From assembly GCF_948329825.1 (NCBI RefSeq), contig NZ_CAOJCM010000001.1, positions 186,001-250,000 of the forward strand: a stretch of 64,000 nt of DNA. Reading direction: 5' to 3'. Below, piece after piece: positions 9,509 through 18,851 of the stretch (the first letter of the stretch is position 1; every line of letters starts with the position of its first letter). Made by a program: the position numbers and the translations under genes. Below the pieces are notes generated by a model, which made no database searches, was not told where the DNA came from, and worked only from the letters and a program-made list of their open reading frames with translations. The DNA comes from Paenibacillus sp. JJ-100. Lineage in GTDB: Bacteria > Bacillota > Bacilli > Paenibacillales > Paenibacillaceae.

Positions 9509-10264
9509 ATGAATAAAAAAAATCCAAAATTCAAAACAAGCCTGAAGTTAATCATCATGTGCAGCTTTATTTTTGCCGGGATGTTGATCAGTTTCAATGA
9601 GGCCGAAGCCTATATATTCGAAGAAGAAAGCACAGTGCTTCATATTCAGGATAAAAACGTTCAGGAAAAAACCGAGTTCAATCCGGTTAAGCCACTTTAT
9701 ACGGACAAGGCTGAATTAACGACTCTCGTTTATTTGGGGTTTCTGTGGTCTCCGCAGCCTGTTGTGCTGCCTAAACCTGAATTGCCAGCAAAGCGGGTAA
9801 TGGATCCGGCTATGCCCGTGTTAGCACCTCGTACAGAACAAATTCTTGAGACTCAAAAGGTGACTGCAACGGGATATACAGCAGGAGTCGAATCTACAGG
9901 TAAAACACCTAAACATCCTCAATACGGTATAACGTATTCTGGAGTGAAGGTTCGTCGTGATAAAGAAACGGTTTCTACCATTGCTGCTGATCCGAAACTG
10001 TTTCCCATGGGTTCTATTTTGTATATTCCCGGGTATGGTTACGGTATCGTTGCTGACACAGGTTCAGCCATCAAAGGAAATAAGATTGACCTTTATTTTC
10101 CGACGACAAAGCAGGTGTACAAAGAATGGGGCAAAAAAGATGTTGAGGTACATGTCATCAAACAGGGCGCTGGAAAATGTACTGAACAGATGCTGACGGA
10201 GTTATCTAAAGCGATTGATGTTTATAAAATGGTTCCTGATTCCTGGCTGGATAAAGCCATCTGA
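9509..10264 (+). CDS. Secreted 3D-domain protein (YuiC/YocH-like, cell-wall remodelling)
   Basis: This is a 251-residue exported protein. A Lys-rich start and a hydrophobic stretch ([16 protein letters not shown]) ending near AEA suggest a signal peptide of about 34 residues. A Pro-rich linker and the 3D domain (about 115-225) follow. The domain shows [29 protein letters not shown] and the Asp-containing [17 protein letters not shown]. 3D domains adopt a double-psi barrel like MltA and act on peptidoglycan. YuiC relatives are lytic transglycosylases linked to sporulation or stationary phase. ATG with GAGGGGGAGG upstream. Its exact substrate is not shown. Confidence 0.8.
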   Translation: MNKKNPKFKTSLKLIIMCSFIFAGMLISFNEAEAYIFEEESTVLHIQDKNVQEKTEFNPVKPLYTDKAELTTLVYLGFLWSPQPVVLPKPELPAKRVMDPAMPVLAPRTEQILETQKVTATGYTAGVESTGKTPKHPQYGITYSGVKVRRDKETVSTIAADPKLFPMGSILYIPGYGYGIVADTGSAIKGNKIDLYFPTTKQVYKEWGKKDVEVHVIKQGAGKCTEQMLTELSKAIDVYKMVPDSWLDKAI

Positions 10265-10281
10265 TAATGGAATGTTATGCC

Positions 10282-10312
10282 TGAATAACAAAAAGTCTCT
10301 CTTCACATAATA
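10282..10312 (+). promoter_or_regulatory. Sigma-G-like promoter of the SASP gene
   Basis: TGAATA (10282-10287), an 18-nt spacer and CATAATA (10306-10312) match the forespore sigma-G consensus (TGNATA, N17-18, CATNNTA). The site lies 66 nt before the SASP start codon. Confidence 0.65.
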
Positions 10313-10377
10313 TTGACTGGGGACGAACCCCGCACTGCAAAAAAGCAGTGTAAATATGAAGAGAGAGGTGATTCGTT

Positions 10378-10593
10378 GTGGCAAAGAAATCCCAAGGTTA
10401 CCAAACGCCGAACGAGAAGTACAATGCAGAGTTCGCTGAGGAAAATGGAACGGGCAGTGCTGCTTCTAAAGTGAAGCAATCCGCTCAAAACAAAGTACAA
10501 GACAATTACCAAACACCTGACGAAAAATATAACGCCGAGTTTGGTGTAGAGAACACAGGTCAAACGGGCCGTGCAGGTAAAATGAATAAATAA
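10378..10593 (+). CDS. Gamma-type small acid-soluble spore protein
   Basis: This 71-residue, highly polar protein has no hydrophobic core. It contains two near-identical repeats, YQTPNEKYNAEFAEEN and YQTPDEKYNAEFGVEN, separated by a Gln/Ala/Lys-rich linker. Paired repeats with an EF-x-E core and many Asn, Gln and Ala are typical of gamma-type SASP (SspE), an amino-acid store in the spore that is degraded at germination. The start is GTG preceded by AGAGAGGTGA. A sigma-G-like promoter lies just upstream and a terminator just downstream, so it is a single-gene forespore transcript. The leader also holds a CACTGC/GCAGTG hairpin. Confidence 0.78.
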   Translation: MAKKSQGYQTPNEKYNAEFAEENGTGSAASKVKQSAQNKVQDNYQTPDEKYNAEFGVENTGQTGRAGKMNK

Positions 10594-10671
10594 GTTTGTG
10601 AACTGCATAAGGAGATAGCTTAGGAATAGGTTAATCTCTGCACAAACAAACAAGAATGAAATACAGATGAG

Positions 10672-10705
10672 AACACCTTGGAGCGTCATGCTTCAGGGTG
10701 TTTTC
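10672..10705 (+). terminator. Terminator after the SASP gene
   Basis: AACACCTTGGAGC pairs imperfectly with GCTTCAGGGTGTT and is followed by TTTTCG. Confidence 0.75.
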
Positions 10706-10849
10706 GTTTATATTTTTAGAATCAAACTTTACATAATTATCCTTAGAACTCGGTCTCGAGACTGAGACAACTTCAACCTGTCGGCGCTGTTAACCTTGTC
10801 ATGTCTGAGGTACACTGGATATAGAATAAAGTCAAAGGAGACATGAGTG

Positions 10850-11890
10850 ATGAAACGATCTACGCGAGACCGCTGGTGGGTTGGTATACCTCTTATTGCT
10901 ATCGGCGCATTGATCTTGTTCAGACAATTAGGATATGACATTGATATAGGATACCTGTTCAGAACATATTGGCCCGTCTTTTTAATCTGGTGGGGAATTA
11001 AAGGATTAACGGAGATCCGCCGTAACGGAGGATATGCTGCGATTGGGCCGGTGATTGTACTCGCCCTTGGTGGTTTCTTCCTTGCACGTAACATGGGGTT
11101 AATCGATTATTCGCTAGGAGGATTCATCCGTTATCTGATTCCAATTCTGCTCATTGGCGGCGGGTTATACGTATTAATTGGACCAGGACATCGGGATCGG
11201 AAGCGTCATGATGACGTAACCCCGCCACCACCTGAGAAGCCATATGAGCCGTTATCACCGCAGGACTTGGAGATGCCCTCTTCATTTGATGAAGAATTCG
11301 AGAAAACGTTTGGCAAACCTAAACAATCATCAGAGCCAGTCTCCGGAAAGTATTCATCCATGCAGTCCCAAAAGGGATGGCATCAGAGTGCAAACGGTGA
11401 AAATTACGGTCATTCTCAACAAAATCACAATCAACAATCAGGTGATCAGAAGTTCGAAGACTTTGGACAATATCATCAAAAGTATGGATATGAGGAAGGG
11501 TACGGCAACAAAACGTATAATAAATCGACGTTTATCGGCGACTTTTATATGGGCAAGGAAGTGTTTACGCTGAAACCGATGAATATCTCTGCGTTTGTAG
11601 GAGATACGGTGATTGATTTGACCAAGGCTCAAATTCCATATGGTGAGACCAAAATTGTCATTTCACATTTCATTGGTGATGTTAAGGTGTTCGTTCCGGA
11701 GGATATGGATCTTGGAATTTCTTTGACGACGAGTTCATTTATCGGGGATATGAAGCTCCTCGATCACAAACGTGGCGGATTTATGGGTAGTGCTCAAGAA
11801 GAGACAGCTCATTATCGGGAGGCAGGCAAAAAAGTGCGAATTATTATCAGTGTGTTTATTGGCGATGTCAAAGTAAATAAGGTGGGTTAA
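10850..11890 (+). CDS. liaF: LiaF-like membrane regulator of the cell-envelope stress system
   Basis: This is a 346-residue protein. Four hydrophobic segments fill residues 8-125 (GIPLIAIGALILF, FLIWWGI, IGPVIVLALGGFFLA, LIPILLIGGGLYVLIG). A Gln/Ser/His/Gly-rich linker follows, then a C-terminal beta-rich LiaF domain with repeated FIGD/FVGD motifs. LiaF holds the kinase LiaS in an inactive state until lipid-II-targeting agents disturb the envelope. ATG at 10850 has AAAGGAG 9 nt upstream; the GTG just before it is an alternative. It begins the liaF-liaS-liaR operon (3-nt gap to liaS). The liaI, liaH and liaG genes of Bacillus are absent here. Confidence 0.86.
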   Translation: MKRSTRDRWWVGIPLIAIGALILFRQLGYDIDIGYLFRTYWPVFLIWWGIKGLTEIRRNGGYAAIGPVIVLALGGFFLARNMGLIDYSLGGFIRYLIPILLIGGGLYVLIGPGHRDRKRHDDVTPPPPEKPYEPLSPQDLEMPSSFDEEFEKTFGKPKQSSEPVSGKYSSMQSQKGWHQSANGENYGHSQQNHNQQSGDQKFEDFGQYHQKYGYEEGYGNKTYNKSTFIGDFYMGKEVFTLKPMNISAFVGDTVIDLTKAQIPYGETKIVISHFIGDVKVFVPEDMDLGISLTTSSFIGDMKLLDHKRGGFMGSAQEETAHYREAGKKVRIIISVFIGDVKVNKVG

Positions 11891-11893
11891 CGC

Positions 11894-12931
11894 ATGATTC
11901 GAACAATTCTCAAAGCAAACAAATGGGAACTGATGACGTATTTTGTGTTAACCGGATTGATCACACTGGGTGGATTCTATATATTGTACGGCAATATGCT
12001 TACGGGTGAGGAGCGCACTCGGGCATGGACGTACATTAGCATTGTCGTTGTCGGAACGATCGTCACAGGATATGTAGCAGCACTGCGTCTTCAACGCAAG
12101 ATTGATCTGCTGGATCTTAACATGCTCAAGGTGTCCAAAGGTAATTTATCGGTTCGTATGCCCGAAGCGGACGATGCTTCTTTTGGCCGGGTGTATCAGG
12201 AATTTAATGTGATGATGGAGTCGATAGAGAAAAAAATGAGGCTGCTCCAGCGGCTTGGCGAGCAGGAAGTGATTGAGCAAGAGCAAGCTTCCGAGCGTGC
12301 TGTTATCGAAGAACGTAAACGGATGGCCAGAGATCTGCATGATACAGTAAGTCAGCAACTGTTCGCCATGCATATGTCAGCTTCGTCCTTGCCACGCCTG
12401 CTGGAGATGAATCCTGAACAGGGGCGTAAGGTGCTGGATCAGTTAATCCAGATGTCTCATATCGCGCAGCGTCAGATGCGAGGGCTGATCGCTCAGCTTC
12501 GGCCTGTTGAACTGGAAGGACGTGACCTGGCTGCTGCACTGGATAGCTGGTTTCCGGATTATTGCCGGCAAAATGGTCTAAAGGGTGTAAAAGAGCTGGA
12601 ACTGGATGGCGGAGTCTCAGATGCCATTGAGCACCAGCTGTTTCTCATTATCCAGGAGGCTGTAGCGAATGTCGTCAAGCACGCTGAAGCTGGGCTAGTC
12701 AGCCTGGCCATCCGTGAATCGGAACATCAGATCAGTATGAGTATCAGTGATGACGGGCAGGGTTTCTTGCAGCAGCCTGAACGTCCCGGTTCTTACGGAT
12801 TGTCCACGATGCGTGAGCGTGCGGAGAAGCTTGGGGGACAGGTGCAGATTATATCCAAGCCTGGAGCGGGAACGACAGTACGTGTGCTCATTCCGAAATT
12901 TCAGAACGTGTTAGAGGGGGAGACGGTATGA
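11894..12931 (+). CDS. liaS: LiaS-like sensor histidine kinase
   Basis: This 345-residue kinase has two transmembrane segments at the N-terminus (LTGLITLGGFYILYG and ISIVVVGTIVTGYVAAL) with almost no extracellular loop, typical of intramembrane-sensing kinases. Next come a HAMP-like linker and a HisKA_3 domain with the phospho-acceptor His in ERKRMARDLHDTVSQQL. The HATPase domain shows the N box (EAVANVVKHA) and G box (DDGQGF). It should phosphorylate the downstream LiaR. It ends overlapping liaR by 4 nt (ATGA). Confidence 0.88.
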   Translation: MIRTILKANKWELMTYFVLTGLITLGGFYILYGNMLTGEERTRAWTYISIVVVGTIVTGYVAALRLQRKIDLLDLNMLKVSKGNLSVRMPEADDASFGRVYQEFNVMMESIEKKMRLLQRLGEQEVIEQEQASERAVIEERKRMARDLHDTVSQQLFAMHMSASSLPRLLEMNPEQGRKVLDQLIQMSHIAQRQMRGLIAQLRPVELEGRDLAAALDSWFPDYCRQNGLKGVKELELDGGVSDAIEHQLFLIIQEAVANVVKHAEAGLVSLAIRESEHQISMSISDDGQGFLQQPERPGSYGLSTMRERAEKLGGQVQIISKPGAGTTVRVLIPKFQNVLEGETV

Positions 12932-13590
12932 ACGACATAGTAAAGGTAATGATCGTGGATGACCATGATATGGTTCGAATGGGATTGAAGACTTATCTCA
13001 TGTTAGAGCCTACGTTTCATGTGATCGCTGAAGCGGGGAACGGACAACATGCACTGGACCAGCTTCGTCAGATGAAAGATACAGATATGCCGAATCTGAT
13101 TCTGATGGATCTGATGATGCCGGTGATGAATGGAGCAGAAGCTACAAAAGCGATTATGTCTGAATTCCCGGGCATGAAAATTGTGATGCTAACGAGTTTT
13201 CTTGAAGACGATCTCGTGGTTCAAGCTATTGAGGCAGGGGCGGTAAGTTATGTGCTGAAAACAGTGTCAGCGGAAGAGCTTATCTATGCTCTTCAAGGAG
13301 CTCATAGAGGAATGCCAGTGATGACGGGAGATGTTTCTCAGGCTTTAACACGGGGAATTCGGCAGCGGACGGCAAGGGAGAGTGAGTCCGGACTTACAGA
13401 ACGGGAAAAGGAAGTTCTTTTACTAGTTGCCGAAGGGAAGACCAACAAAGAAATCGGAGAAGAATTACATATTAGTATCAAAACGGTCAAAACACACGTC
13501 AGCAACCTGTTGATGAAGTGTGATCTGGATGATCGAACACAGCTGGCGATTTATGCACACCGTCAGGGATGGGTCAAACATAAGAGCTAA
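12928..13590 (+). CDS. liaR: LiaR-like NarL/LuxR-type response regulator
   Basis: This 220-residue response regulator has a receiver domain (residues 5-125, acceptor Asp in LILMDLMMPVMNG, conserved Lys in VLKTVSAEE). Its LuxR-type HTH (about 150-215) begins LTEREKEVLLLVAEGKTNKEIGEELHIS. It is translationally coupled to liaS. It probably activates this operon and a wider envelope-stress regulon after exposure to cell-wall antibiotics. The family is certain; the lia assignment rests on operon order and the LiaF-like partner. Confidence 0.88.
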   Translation: MNDIVKVMIVDDHDMVRMGLKTYLMLEPTFHVIAEAGNGQHALDQLRQMKDTDMPNLILMDLMMPVMNGAEATKAIMSEFPGMKIVMLTSFLEDDLVVQAIEAGAVSYVLKTVSAEELIYALQGAHRGMPVMTGDVSQALTRGIRQRTARESESGLTEREKEVLLLVAEGKTNKEIGEELHISIKTVKTHVSNLLMKCDLDDRTQLAIYAHRQGWVKHKS

Positions 13591-13606
13591 AAGTGCTGTT
13601 ATGACG

Positions 13607-13652
13607 GGAGTAAGGAGCCATATTGAATGGCTTTTATCTCCTTTTTAATTGT
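13607..13652 (+). terminator. Terminator after liaR
   Basis: GGAG..AGCCAT pairs with ATGGCT..CTCC with a small internal bulge, loop TTGA-like, followed by TTTTT. Confidence 0.65.
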
Positions 13653-13654
13653 TT

Positions 13655-13700
13655 TTAAGGTACAGTTAAGGTTTAAAGTACAAAATAAAGACAGTTAAAG
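13655..13700 (+). promoter_or_regulatory. Direct repeats upstream of htrA, candidate OmpR-type regulator site
   Basis: TTAAGG occurs at 13655 and 13666, one helical turn (11 bp) apart. TTAAAG follows at 13673, and ACAGTTAA recurs at 13662 and 13691. Hexamer direct repeats at 11-bp spacing are how OmpR/PhoP-type regulators bind. The adjacent response regulator is the obvious candidate, by inference. Confidence 0.4.
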
Positions 13701-13739
13701 AATATCTCTTGCAAATAAGAGATTGGGAGGTAGAGAGGC

Positions 13740-15371
13740 ATGGACGAACGTAATTATAAATCGAATCGACAAGATGAAGAAAAAGAGACCTATCAAAATG
13801 AGAATCGTAATCCTGCCGGAAATGATGATTCCTCGTATTATTATTCTTATGGACCATTCCAGTCCGTGAATCAAGAAGATACAGCAAGCCGTCAAGAAGG
13901 TAATGTAGAGATTACAAGGCCTGATCCTGTAAAACCTGTACCTGTACACTACAACAGTGAGACCTCTGATTCAACTGGAAGGGGAGCCGGGGGCAGTGGC
14001 TCCGGCCATGCAGGACAAGGCAGTGGAAACAATCAAGGCAATTGGAACTATAACAGCCGCAAACCCCGGTCTTCTGTAAGATCGCTGTTGTTTTCTTTTA
14101 TAGCCGGGATGCTGGTGATTACCGTATTGATGTATACCGCTGACAGAACGAATTTGTTCACGCCAGAAGCTGCATTAGTGAATAATAATGAAACGGCAGC
14201 TGAAGCTGCTGCACCGAGCAATACAGGCGGTAGTAATAATGTGACGGCGTCCTTACTGCCAACAGGTAAAGAGGATGTGTCATCCGTGGTGAAGCAAGCC
14301 AGTCCGGCCGTTGTTAAAATTGACACCCTTGCCAAACAGTCTTCACGCAGCGGTATTGGACGGGGCGGTGCAAACACGAATGATCCACTTTATCAATATT
14401 TCTTTGGTGGTGGATTCGGCGGACCAAGTGGAAATCAGGAACCAGACCAAGGTCAACAGCCTCAAGCAAGTAATCAGCTCGTACCGATGGGGATTGGCTC
14501 TGGATTTATTTTTGACAAAGAAGGATATATTCTGACGAACCAACACGTTGTTCAAGGTGCGGATGTCATTCAAGTAACACTTGAGAATCATAGCAAACCT
14601 TATGAAGCTAAACTGCTAGGAAGCAGTTTTGATCTAGACCTTGCAGTTTTGAAAATTGAAAAAAATAGTGGAGATAAAGATTTCCCTGTTGCGCCGCTGG
14701 GTGACTCTAACAATACACAAGTTGGTGAATGGCTTGTAGCGATCGGTAACCCGGAAGGTTTCGAGCATACGGTAACCGCAGGGGTCCTCAGTGCTAAAGA
14801 ACGCACGATTAGTATCCCGGACCAAGAAACAGGCAAAACACGTGAGTACAGCCATTTGCTGCAGACAGATGCTTCCATTAACCCAGGTAACTCGGGCGGT
14901 CCGTTGCTGAATCTGAATGGTGAAGTCATCGGCATGAACGTTGCCGTAAGTGCGGATGCGCAAGGTATCGGTTTTGCAATTCCGTCGAGTGTCATGTCTG
15001 AGGCAGTGAAGTATTTGAAGGAGAATAAAGACGTTCCTAAAGAACCTGTGCCGTTTATCGGAGCTTCTCTTATGAACCTCACACCCGAAGTTGCAAAACA
15101 AATGGGAACGGATATTACCGAAGGTTCTGTGGTAGCAAGCACCGTGTACCAATCACCGGCATATATGGCTGACCTGAGACCATACGACATTATTACAGGT
15201 GCAAATGGTACACCTTACGCAACAAGTCAAGATTTGATTGACTTTATTAAAACACAAAAAGTCGGCGGAGAAATTACCCTGAATGTTCTTCGTGATGGCA
15301 AAAAAATAGACTTAAAAGTGAAGATTGGTAATAAGAATGATTTCAATACGGAACAAACACAGCAGCAATAA
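13740..15371 (+). CDS. HtrA/DegP-like membrane-anchored serine protease
   Basis: This is a 543-residue envelope quality-control protease. A charged, Gln/Ser/Gly-rich cytosolic N-terminus of about 110 residues is followed by one membrane anchor (SLLFSFIAGMLVITVLMYTA) and an extracytoplasmic trypsin-like domain. The triad is His in TNQHVVQGAD, Asp in DLDLAVLKI and Ser in NPGNSGGPLL. A C-terminal PDZ domain (about 440-530) begins after VPFIGASLMNLTPEVAKQMG. It degrades misfolded secreted proteins. An OmpR-type two-component pair follows after a terminator, the same neighbourhood as CssRS/HtrB or MprAB/PepD, and direct repeats lie upstream. Confidence 0.92.
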   Translation: MDERNYKSNRQDEEKETYQNENRNPAGNDDSSYYYSYGPFQSVNQEDTASRQEGNVEITRPDPVKPVPVHYNSETSDSTGRGAGGSGSGHAGQGSGNNQGNWNYNSRKPRSSVRSLLFSFIAGMLVITVLMYTADRTNLFTPEAALVNNNETAAEAAAPSNTGGSNNVTASLLPTGKEDVSSVVKQASPAVVKIDTLAKQSSRSGIGRGGANTNDPLYQYFFGGGFGGPSGNQEPDQGQQPQASNQLVPMGIGSGFIFDKEGYILTNQHVVQGADVIQVTLENHSKPYEAKLLGSSFDLDLAVLKIEKNSGDKDFPVAPLGDSNNTQVGEWLVAIGNPEGFEHTVTAGVLSAKERTISIPDQETGKTREYSHLLQTDASINPGNSGGPLLNLNGEVIGMNVAVSADAQGIGFAIPSSVMSEAVKYLKENKDVPKEPVPFIGASLMNLTPEVAKQMGTDITEGSVVASTVYQSPAYMADLRPYDIITGANGTPYATSQDLIDFIKTQKVGGEITLNVLRDGKKIDLKVKIGNKNDFNTEQTQQQ

Positions 15372-15400
15372 TTGTCCGAGGAAACGCTTGGAGTAGAGAA

Positions 15401-15427
15401 CGGAAGGGCTTGGCCCTTCCGTTTTTT
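15401..15427 (+). terminator. Terminator after htrA-like gene
   Basis: Perfect CGGAAGGGC/GCCCTTCCG stem with a 3-nt loop and TTTTTT. Confidence 0.93.
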
Positions 15428-15519
15428 GCACTGTGTCCCAATCCCAATGTGAGGAAGATGCGAATTGAGCTTTGGCCTGTTACAATGGGAGTACAACGAT
15501 ATGGTAAAGGAGAAAGACC

Positions 15520-16209
15520 ATGCGCTCAACGATTTTAATTGTAGATGACGATGAAAAGATTGTGTCTATGCTGCGACGCGGCTTGGCATTTGAAGGATAT
15601 GAGGTACAGACCGCTTCTAACGGAGCAGAAGGTCTTAGCAAGTTGATGGACAAGGAGCCAGATCTCGTGGTGCTCGATGTCATGATGCCACAAATTGACG
15701 GCTTCGAGGTGTGCCGCAGACTGAGAGAAGCCGGGAGCAAAGTTCCGGTATTGATGTTGACAGCTAAAGATGAAGTGCAGAGCAGGGTGACCGGATTGGA
15801 TACGGGGGCTGACGATTATTTGGTGAAGCCGTTTGCGTTAGAAGAACTCTTCGCTCGGGTGCGTGCTTTACTGCGCCGCAAAGCAGATGTGGGTAGTGAA
15901 CCGGATAACCGTCTGGTGTATGAAGATATTATTCTAGATAATGACTCACGTGAAGTGCTTCGGGATGGCAAACGTCTGGAACTGACGGCGAAAGAGTTCG
16001 AATTGCTTAATCTGTTCATGCAAAATCCGAGACGGGTATTGTCCCGTGACCTGATTATGGATAAAATCTGGGGATACGACTATAGCGGAGAGTCCAATGT
16101 CCTAGAGGTCTATATCGCGATGCTCAGACAAAAAACAGAAGAACATGGCGGCAAACGTGTCATTCAGACCATCCGGGGAGCCGGCTACATTTTGAGAGGT
16201 GACTCGTAA
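15520..16209 (+). CDS. OmpR/PhoB-family response regulator
   Basis: This 229-residue regulator has a receiver domain (1-120, DDDE acidic pocket, acceptor Asp in LVVLDVMMPQIDGFEV, Lys in YLVKPFALEEL). A winged-helix domain follows (about 133-227, LTAKEFELLNLFMQNPRRVLSRDLIMDKIWGYD...VIQTIRGAGYIL). It is read with the downstream kinase, whose ATG lies 1 nt after its stop codon. It resembles MprA/CssR-type regulators that control HtrA proteases. The location next to the htrA-like gene and the repeats in that gene's promoter suggest the target, but this is inference. Confidence 0.9.
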   Translation: MRSTILIVDDDEKIVSMLRRGLAFEGYEVQTASNGAEGLSKLMDKEPDLVVLDVMMPQIDGFEVCRRLREAGSKVPVLMLTAKDEVQSRVTGLDTGADDYLVKPFALEELFARVRALLRRKADVGSEPDNRLVYEDIILDNDSREVLRDGKRLELTAKEFELLNLFMQNPRRVLSRDLIMDKIWGYDYSGESNVLEVYIAMLRQKTEEHGGKRVIQTIRGAGYILRGDS

Positions 16210-16210
16210 C

Positions 16211-17686
16211 ATGTCCATCCGGTTAAAACTAACCGCATGGTATTCAGGGATTTTGGCAGCCGTGCTGATTTTTTGGGGTGTTGTCATTTACGCGTTTGTA
16301 TATTTTAATTCTTATCAGGAAGTTGAACATCAACTGTCGCAAAAAAGCAATAAAATTCTAAGTCAGATCAATCTGAACTTCTTTAATCAGCTGAATCTAA
16401 ATCTAGATCCATTTACAGAGATTGAATTGCAAGGTTCCCAGATCTATATTCAGTTATCAGATTATGAGACAGGAAACAATAATCGCTCCAACAATATGGA
16501 GAAGGTAAATCTGCATTTCCCAGTTATGAGTGCCGAACAGTTGCTTCGTGAACCGGGAATAACAAAACTATATGTGAATGGAACACCATTTATGGTCAAA
16601 CAAGATCCTATCATTATTAAAATCAATGGTGTTTCGAGCGTCAAAGGTGTTCTTCAAGTAGGGACTGTTGTGAATTCGCAAGAAAGTTTGTTTGAATCGT
16701 TACGAAACATTCTTGTATTTGGATGGCTTGTAGCTATGGCACTTGCGATTACCTCGGGCTTGATCCTTGCCCGTAAGTCTATGCGTCCTTTGGTTAATGT
16801 GATTGACGCAGCGAATAAGATACAGTCCGGGGATGATCTCAGTGTACGTATTCAATACACAGGACCGAAAGATGAGATTGGACGTCTAATTGAGACAGTG
16901 AATAACATGCTGGAGCGTACCGAGCTGTCCTTCCGAGGTCTGGAGGAAACCAATGCAGCACAGCGTCGATTCGTATCTGACGCTTCCCATGAGCTGCGGA
17001 CGCCATTGACTACAATTCGGGGGAATGTCGATTTTCTCAAGAAGCTGTGGGATCAAGAGCAAGAGGGAGATGACAGGCCAAACCTGGATGAAGAAACGAT
17101 TAAGCAGATGTCTCTGGAAGCAATAGAAGATATGGCCGATGAGGGCAAACGCATGAGCCGACTGATCAGTGATATGTTGTCACTTGCCAGAGCAGATACC
17201 GGACAGAGAATAGAGCTTAATCCCATTCCGCTTCAGATTCTGGTGCAGGAAGTGGCGCGCAGAGCGCAATTCCTAGATCGTCAAGCAGAATGGCTTCCGG
17301 GAAATCTATCGATCCTGAATGGCATTTATGTGAATGGAAGCAAGGATTATTTGCAACAGATGCTGTTCATTTTTATCGAAAATGCCTTTAAATACACCCC
17401 AGAGGGATCGGTTACACTGGATGCTATATTATACAAAGGGCAGGTTGGAATACGGATCAGTGATACGGGAATTGGCATGGAACGAGATGAGGTACCATTT
17501 ATATTTGATCGTTTCTACCGGGCCGATGAGTCCCGCGGGGCAACGCCAGGTATCGGATTAGGATTATCCATTGCGAAATGGATTATCGAGGAGCATAACG
17601 GGTCTGTTGAAGTTGTAACAAAACGTGGAGAAGGGACCACCTTTATCGTATGGCTGCCGGTTGTCTTTGCTCCGCCTATTGAATAA
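16211..17686 (+). CDS. Sensor histidine kinase, partner of the OmpR-type regulator
   Basis: This 491-residue membrane kinase has an N-terminal TM segment (SGILAAVLIFWGVVIYAFVYF), an extracytoplasmic sensor region of about 130 residues and a second TM (ILVFGWLVAMALAITSGLILA). HAMP, HisKA (FVSDASHELRTPLTTIRGN, phospho-His in SHELRTP) and HATPase domains follow (N box FIENAFKYTPEG, G boxes DTGIGM and GIGLGLSI). ATG at 16211 has GAGAGGTGA 8 nt upstream; the GTG at 16199 lies inside that site. The sizeable external domain suggests sensing of secreted misfolded protein or envelope stress, consistent with the HtrA neighbour. Confidence 0.9.
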   Translation: MSIRLKLTAWYSGILAAVLIFWGVVIYAFVYFNSYQEVEHQLSQKSNKILSQINLNFFNQLNLNLDPFTEIELQGSQIYIQLSDYETGNNNRSNNMEKVNLHFPVMSAEQLLREPGITKLYVNGTPFMVKQDPIIIKINGVSSVKGVLQVGTVVNSQESLFESLRNILVFGWLVAMALAITSGLILARKSMRPLVNVIDAANKIQSGDDLSVRIQYTGPKDEIGRLIETVNNMLERTELSFRGLEETNAAQRRFVSDASHELRTPLTTIRGNVDFLKKLWDQEQEGDDRPNLDEETIKQMSLEAIEDMADEGKRMSRLISDMLSLARADTGQRIELNPIPLQILVQEVARRAQFLDRQAEWLPGNLSILNGIYVNGSKDYLQQMLFIFIENAFKYTPEGSVTLDAILYKGQVGIRISDTGIGMERDEVPFIFDRFYRADESRGATPGIGLGLSIAKWIIEEHNGSVEVVTKRGEGTTFIVWLPVVFAPPIE

Positions 17687-17753
17687 AGGTATAATAGAAA
17701 CGACTGCAATTACATCGGCTGTGTAGCCGAAAAAGAAAGCGGGTGGCAACCAA

Positions 17754-18707
17754 GTGGAAGTATTGCGAATTTCGCCGCGAGGATATTGTTACGGAGTTGT
17801 GGACGCCATGGTGCTTGCGCGTCAGGCGGCGCGTAATCTGGATTTACCACGTCCCATTTATATATTAGGCATGATTGTGCATAACAAACATGTGACCGAT
17901 TCTTTTGAGGAAGAGGGCATTATTACACTTGACGGTCCGAATCGGATGGAGATTCTAAGTCAGGTGGAGAGCGGTACAATTATATTTACTGCTCATGGTG
18001 TATCACCAGAGGTACGGAAGATGGCTCGGGAGAAAGGACTCACTACAGTGGATGCGACATGTCCCGATGTGACCAAGACCCATGATCTGATTCGGGAGAA
18101 AACGGCTGAAGGATATGAGATTATCTATATCGGCAAGAAGAATCATCCTGAACCGGAAGGTGCAATTGGTGTTGCACCGGACCATGTCCATCTGATTGAA
18201 AAGGAAGAAGAGATTGAGGGACTGCAAGTGCCTGCGGGCAAAATTTTGATCACCAACCAGACAACGATGAGCCAGTGGGATATTAAACATATCATGAGCA
18301 AGCTGCTGGAGAAGTTTCCTGGGGCCGAGATTCATAATGAGATCTGTCTTGCTACACAGGTGCGTCAGGAGGCAGTTGCTGAACAGGCTGGCCAGTCTGA
18401 CCTTGTGATTGTTGTGGGTGATCCGCGCAGCAATAACTCCAATCGTCTGGCACAGGTGTCAGAGGAGATCGCGGGTGTGACCGCCTACCGGGTGTCGGAT
18501 GTCTCCGAGATCCAGCAGGAGTGGTTGAAAGGTGTTAAGAAGGTAGCTGTGACGTCAGGCGCATCAACACCAACACCTATTACGAAGGAAGTTATCCAGT
18601 ATCTGGAGCAGTATGAGCATGATCAGCCAGAGACTTGGGAAATCAAGCGTACGGTGAACATGAGTAAATTGCTGCCTCCGGTTAGAGAGAAGACACGTAC
18701 GACTTAA
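17754..18707 (+). CDS. ispH: IspH, 4-hydroxy-3-methylbut-2-enyl diphosphate reductase
   Basis: This 317-residue iron-sulfur enzyme catalyses the last step of the MEP pathway, making IPP and DMAPP. The three cluster-ligand Cys are visible in [22 protein letters not shown] and [11 protein letters not shown]. The active-site patterns MIVHNKHV and [10 protein letters not shown] are also present. The start is GTG (reading [14 protein letters not shown]), preceded by GGGTGG 7 nt upstream. It is a single gene ended by a strong terminator. The MEP pathway supplies the isoprenoid tail of menaquinone. Confidence 0.95.
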   Translation: MEVLRISPRGYCYGVVDAMVLARQAARNLDLPRPIYILGMIVHNKHVTDSFEEEGIITLDGPNRMEILSQVESGTIIFTAHGVSPEVRKMAREKGLTTVDATCPDVTKTHDLIREKTAEGYEIIYIGKKNHPEPEGAIGVAPDHVHLIEKEEEIEGLQVPAGKILITNQTTMSQWDIKHIMSKLLEKFPGAEIHNEICLATQVRQEAVAEQAGQSDLVIVVGDPRSNNSNRLAQVSEEIAGVTAYRVSDVSEIQQEWLKGVKKVAVTSGASTPTPITKEVIQYLEQYEHDQPETWEIKRTVNMSKLLPPVREKTRTT

Positions 18708-18723
18708 TTTCAAAAGGGAACAG

Positions 18724-18779
18724 AAACATTCCAGTGTGCAGAACTTTCGGGTAATGCACGTTGGAATGTTTTTTTTTTG
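18724..18779 (+). terminator. Terminator after ispH
   Basis: AAACATTCCA/TGGAATGTTT with inner TGCA-rich pairing, followed by a run of T. Confidence 0.9.
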
Positions 18780-18822
18780 TCTATATTTTTCGTCTAGATT
18801 GAGCCCGATAGAATATCACTTC

Positions 18823-18851
18823 TTGACGTGAGGGATTAAATATGGTAAATT
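18823..18851 (+). promoter_or_regulatory. Candidate sigma-A promoter of the DAHP synthase gene
   Basis: TTGACG (18823-18828), 17 nt, TAAATT (18846-18851). It gives a leader of roughly 135 nt. No T-box or trp/tyr attenuator was recognised in that leader. Confidence 0.45.
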
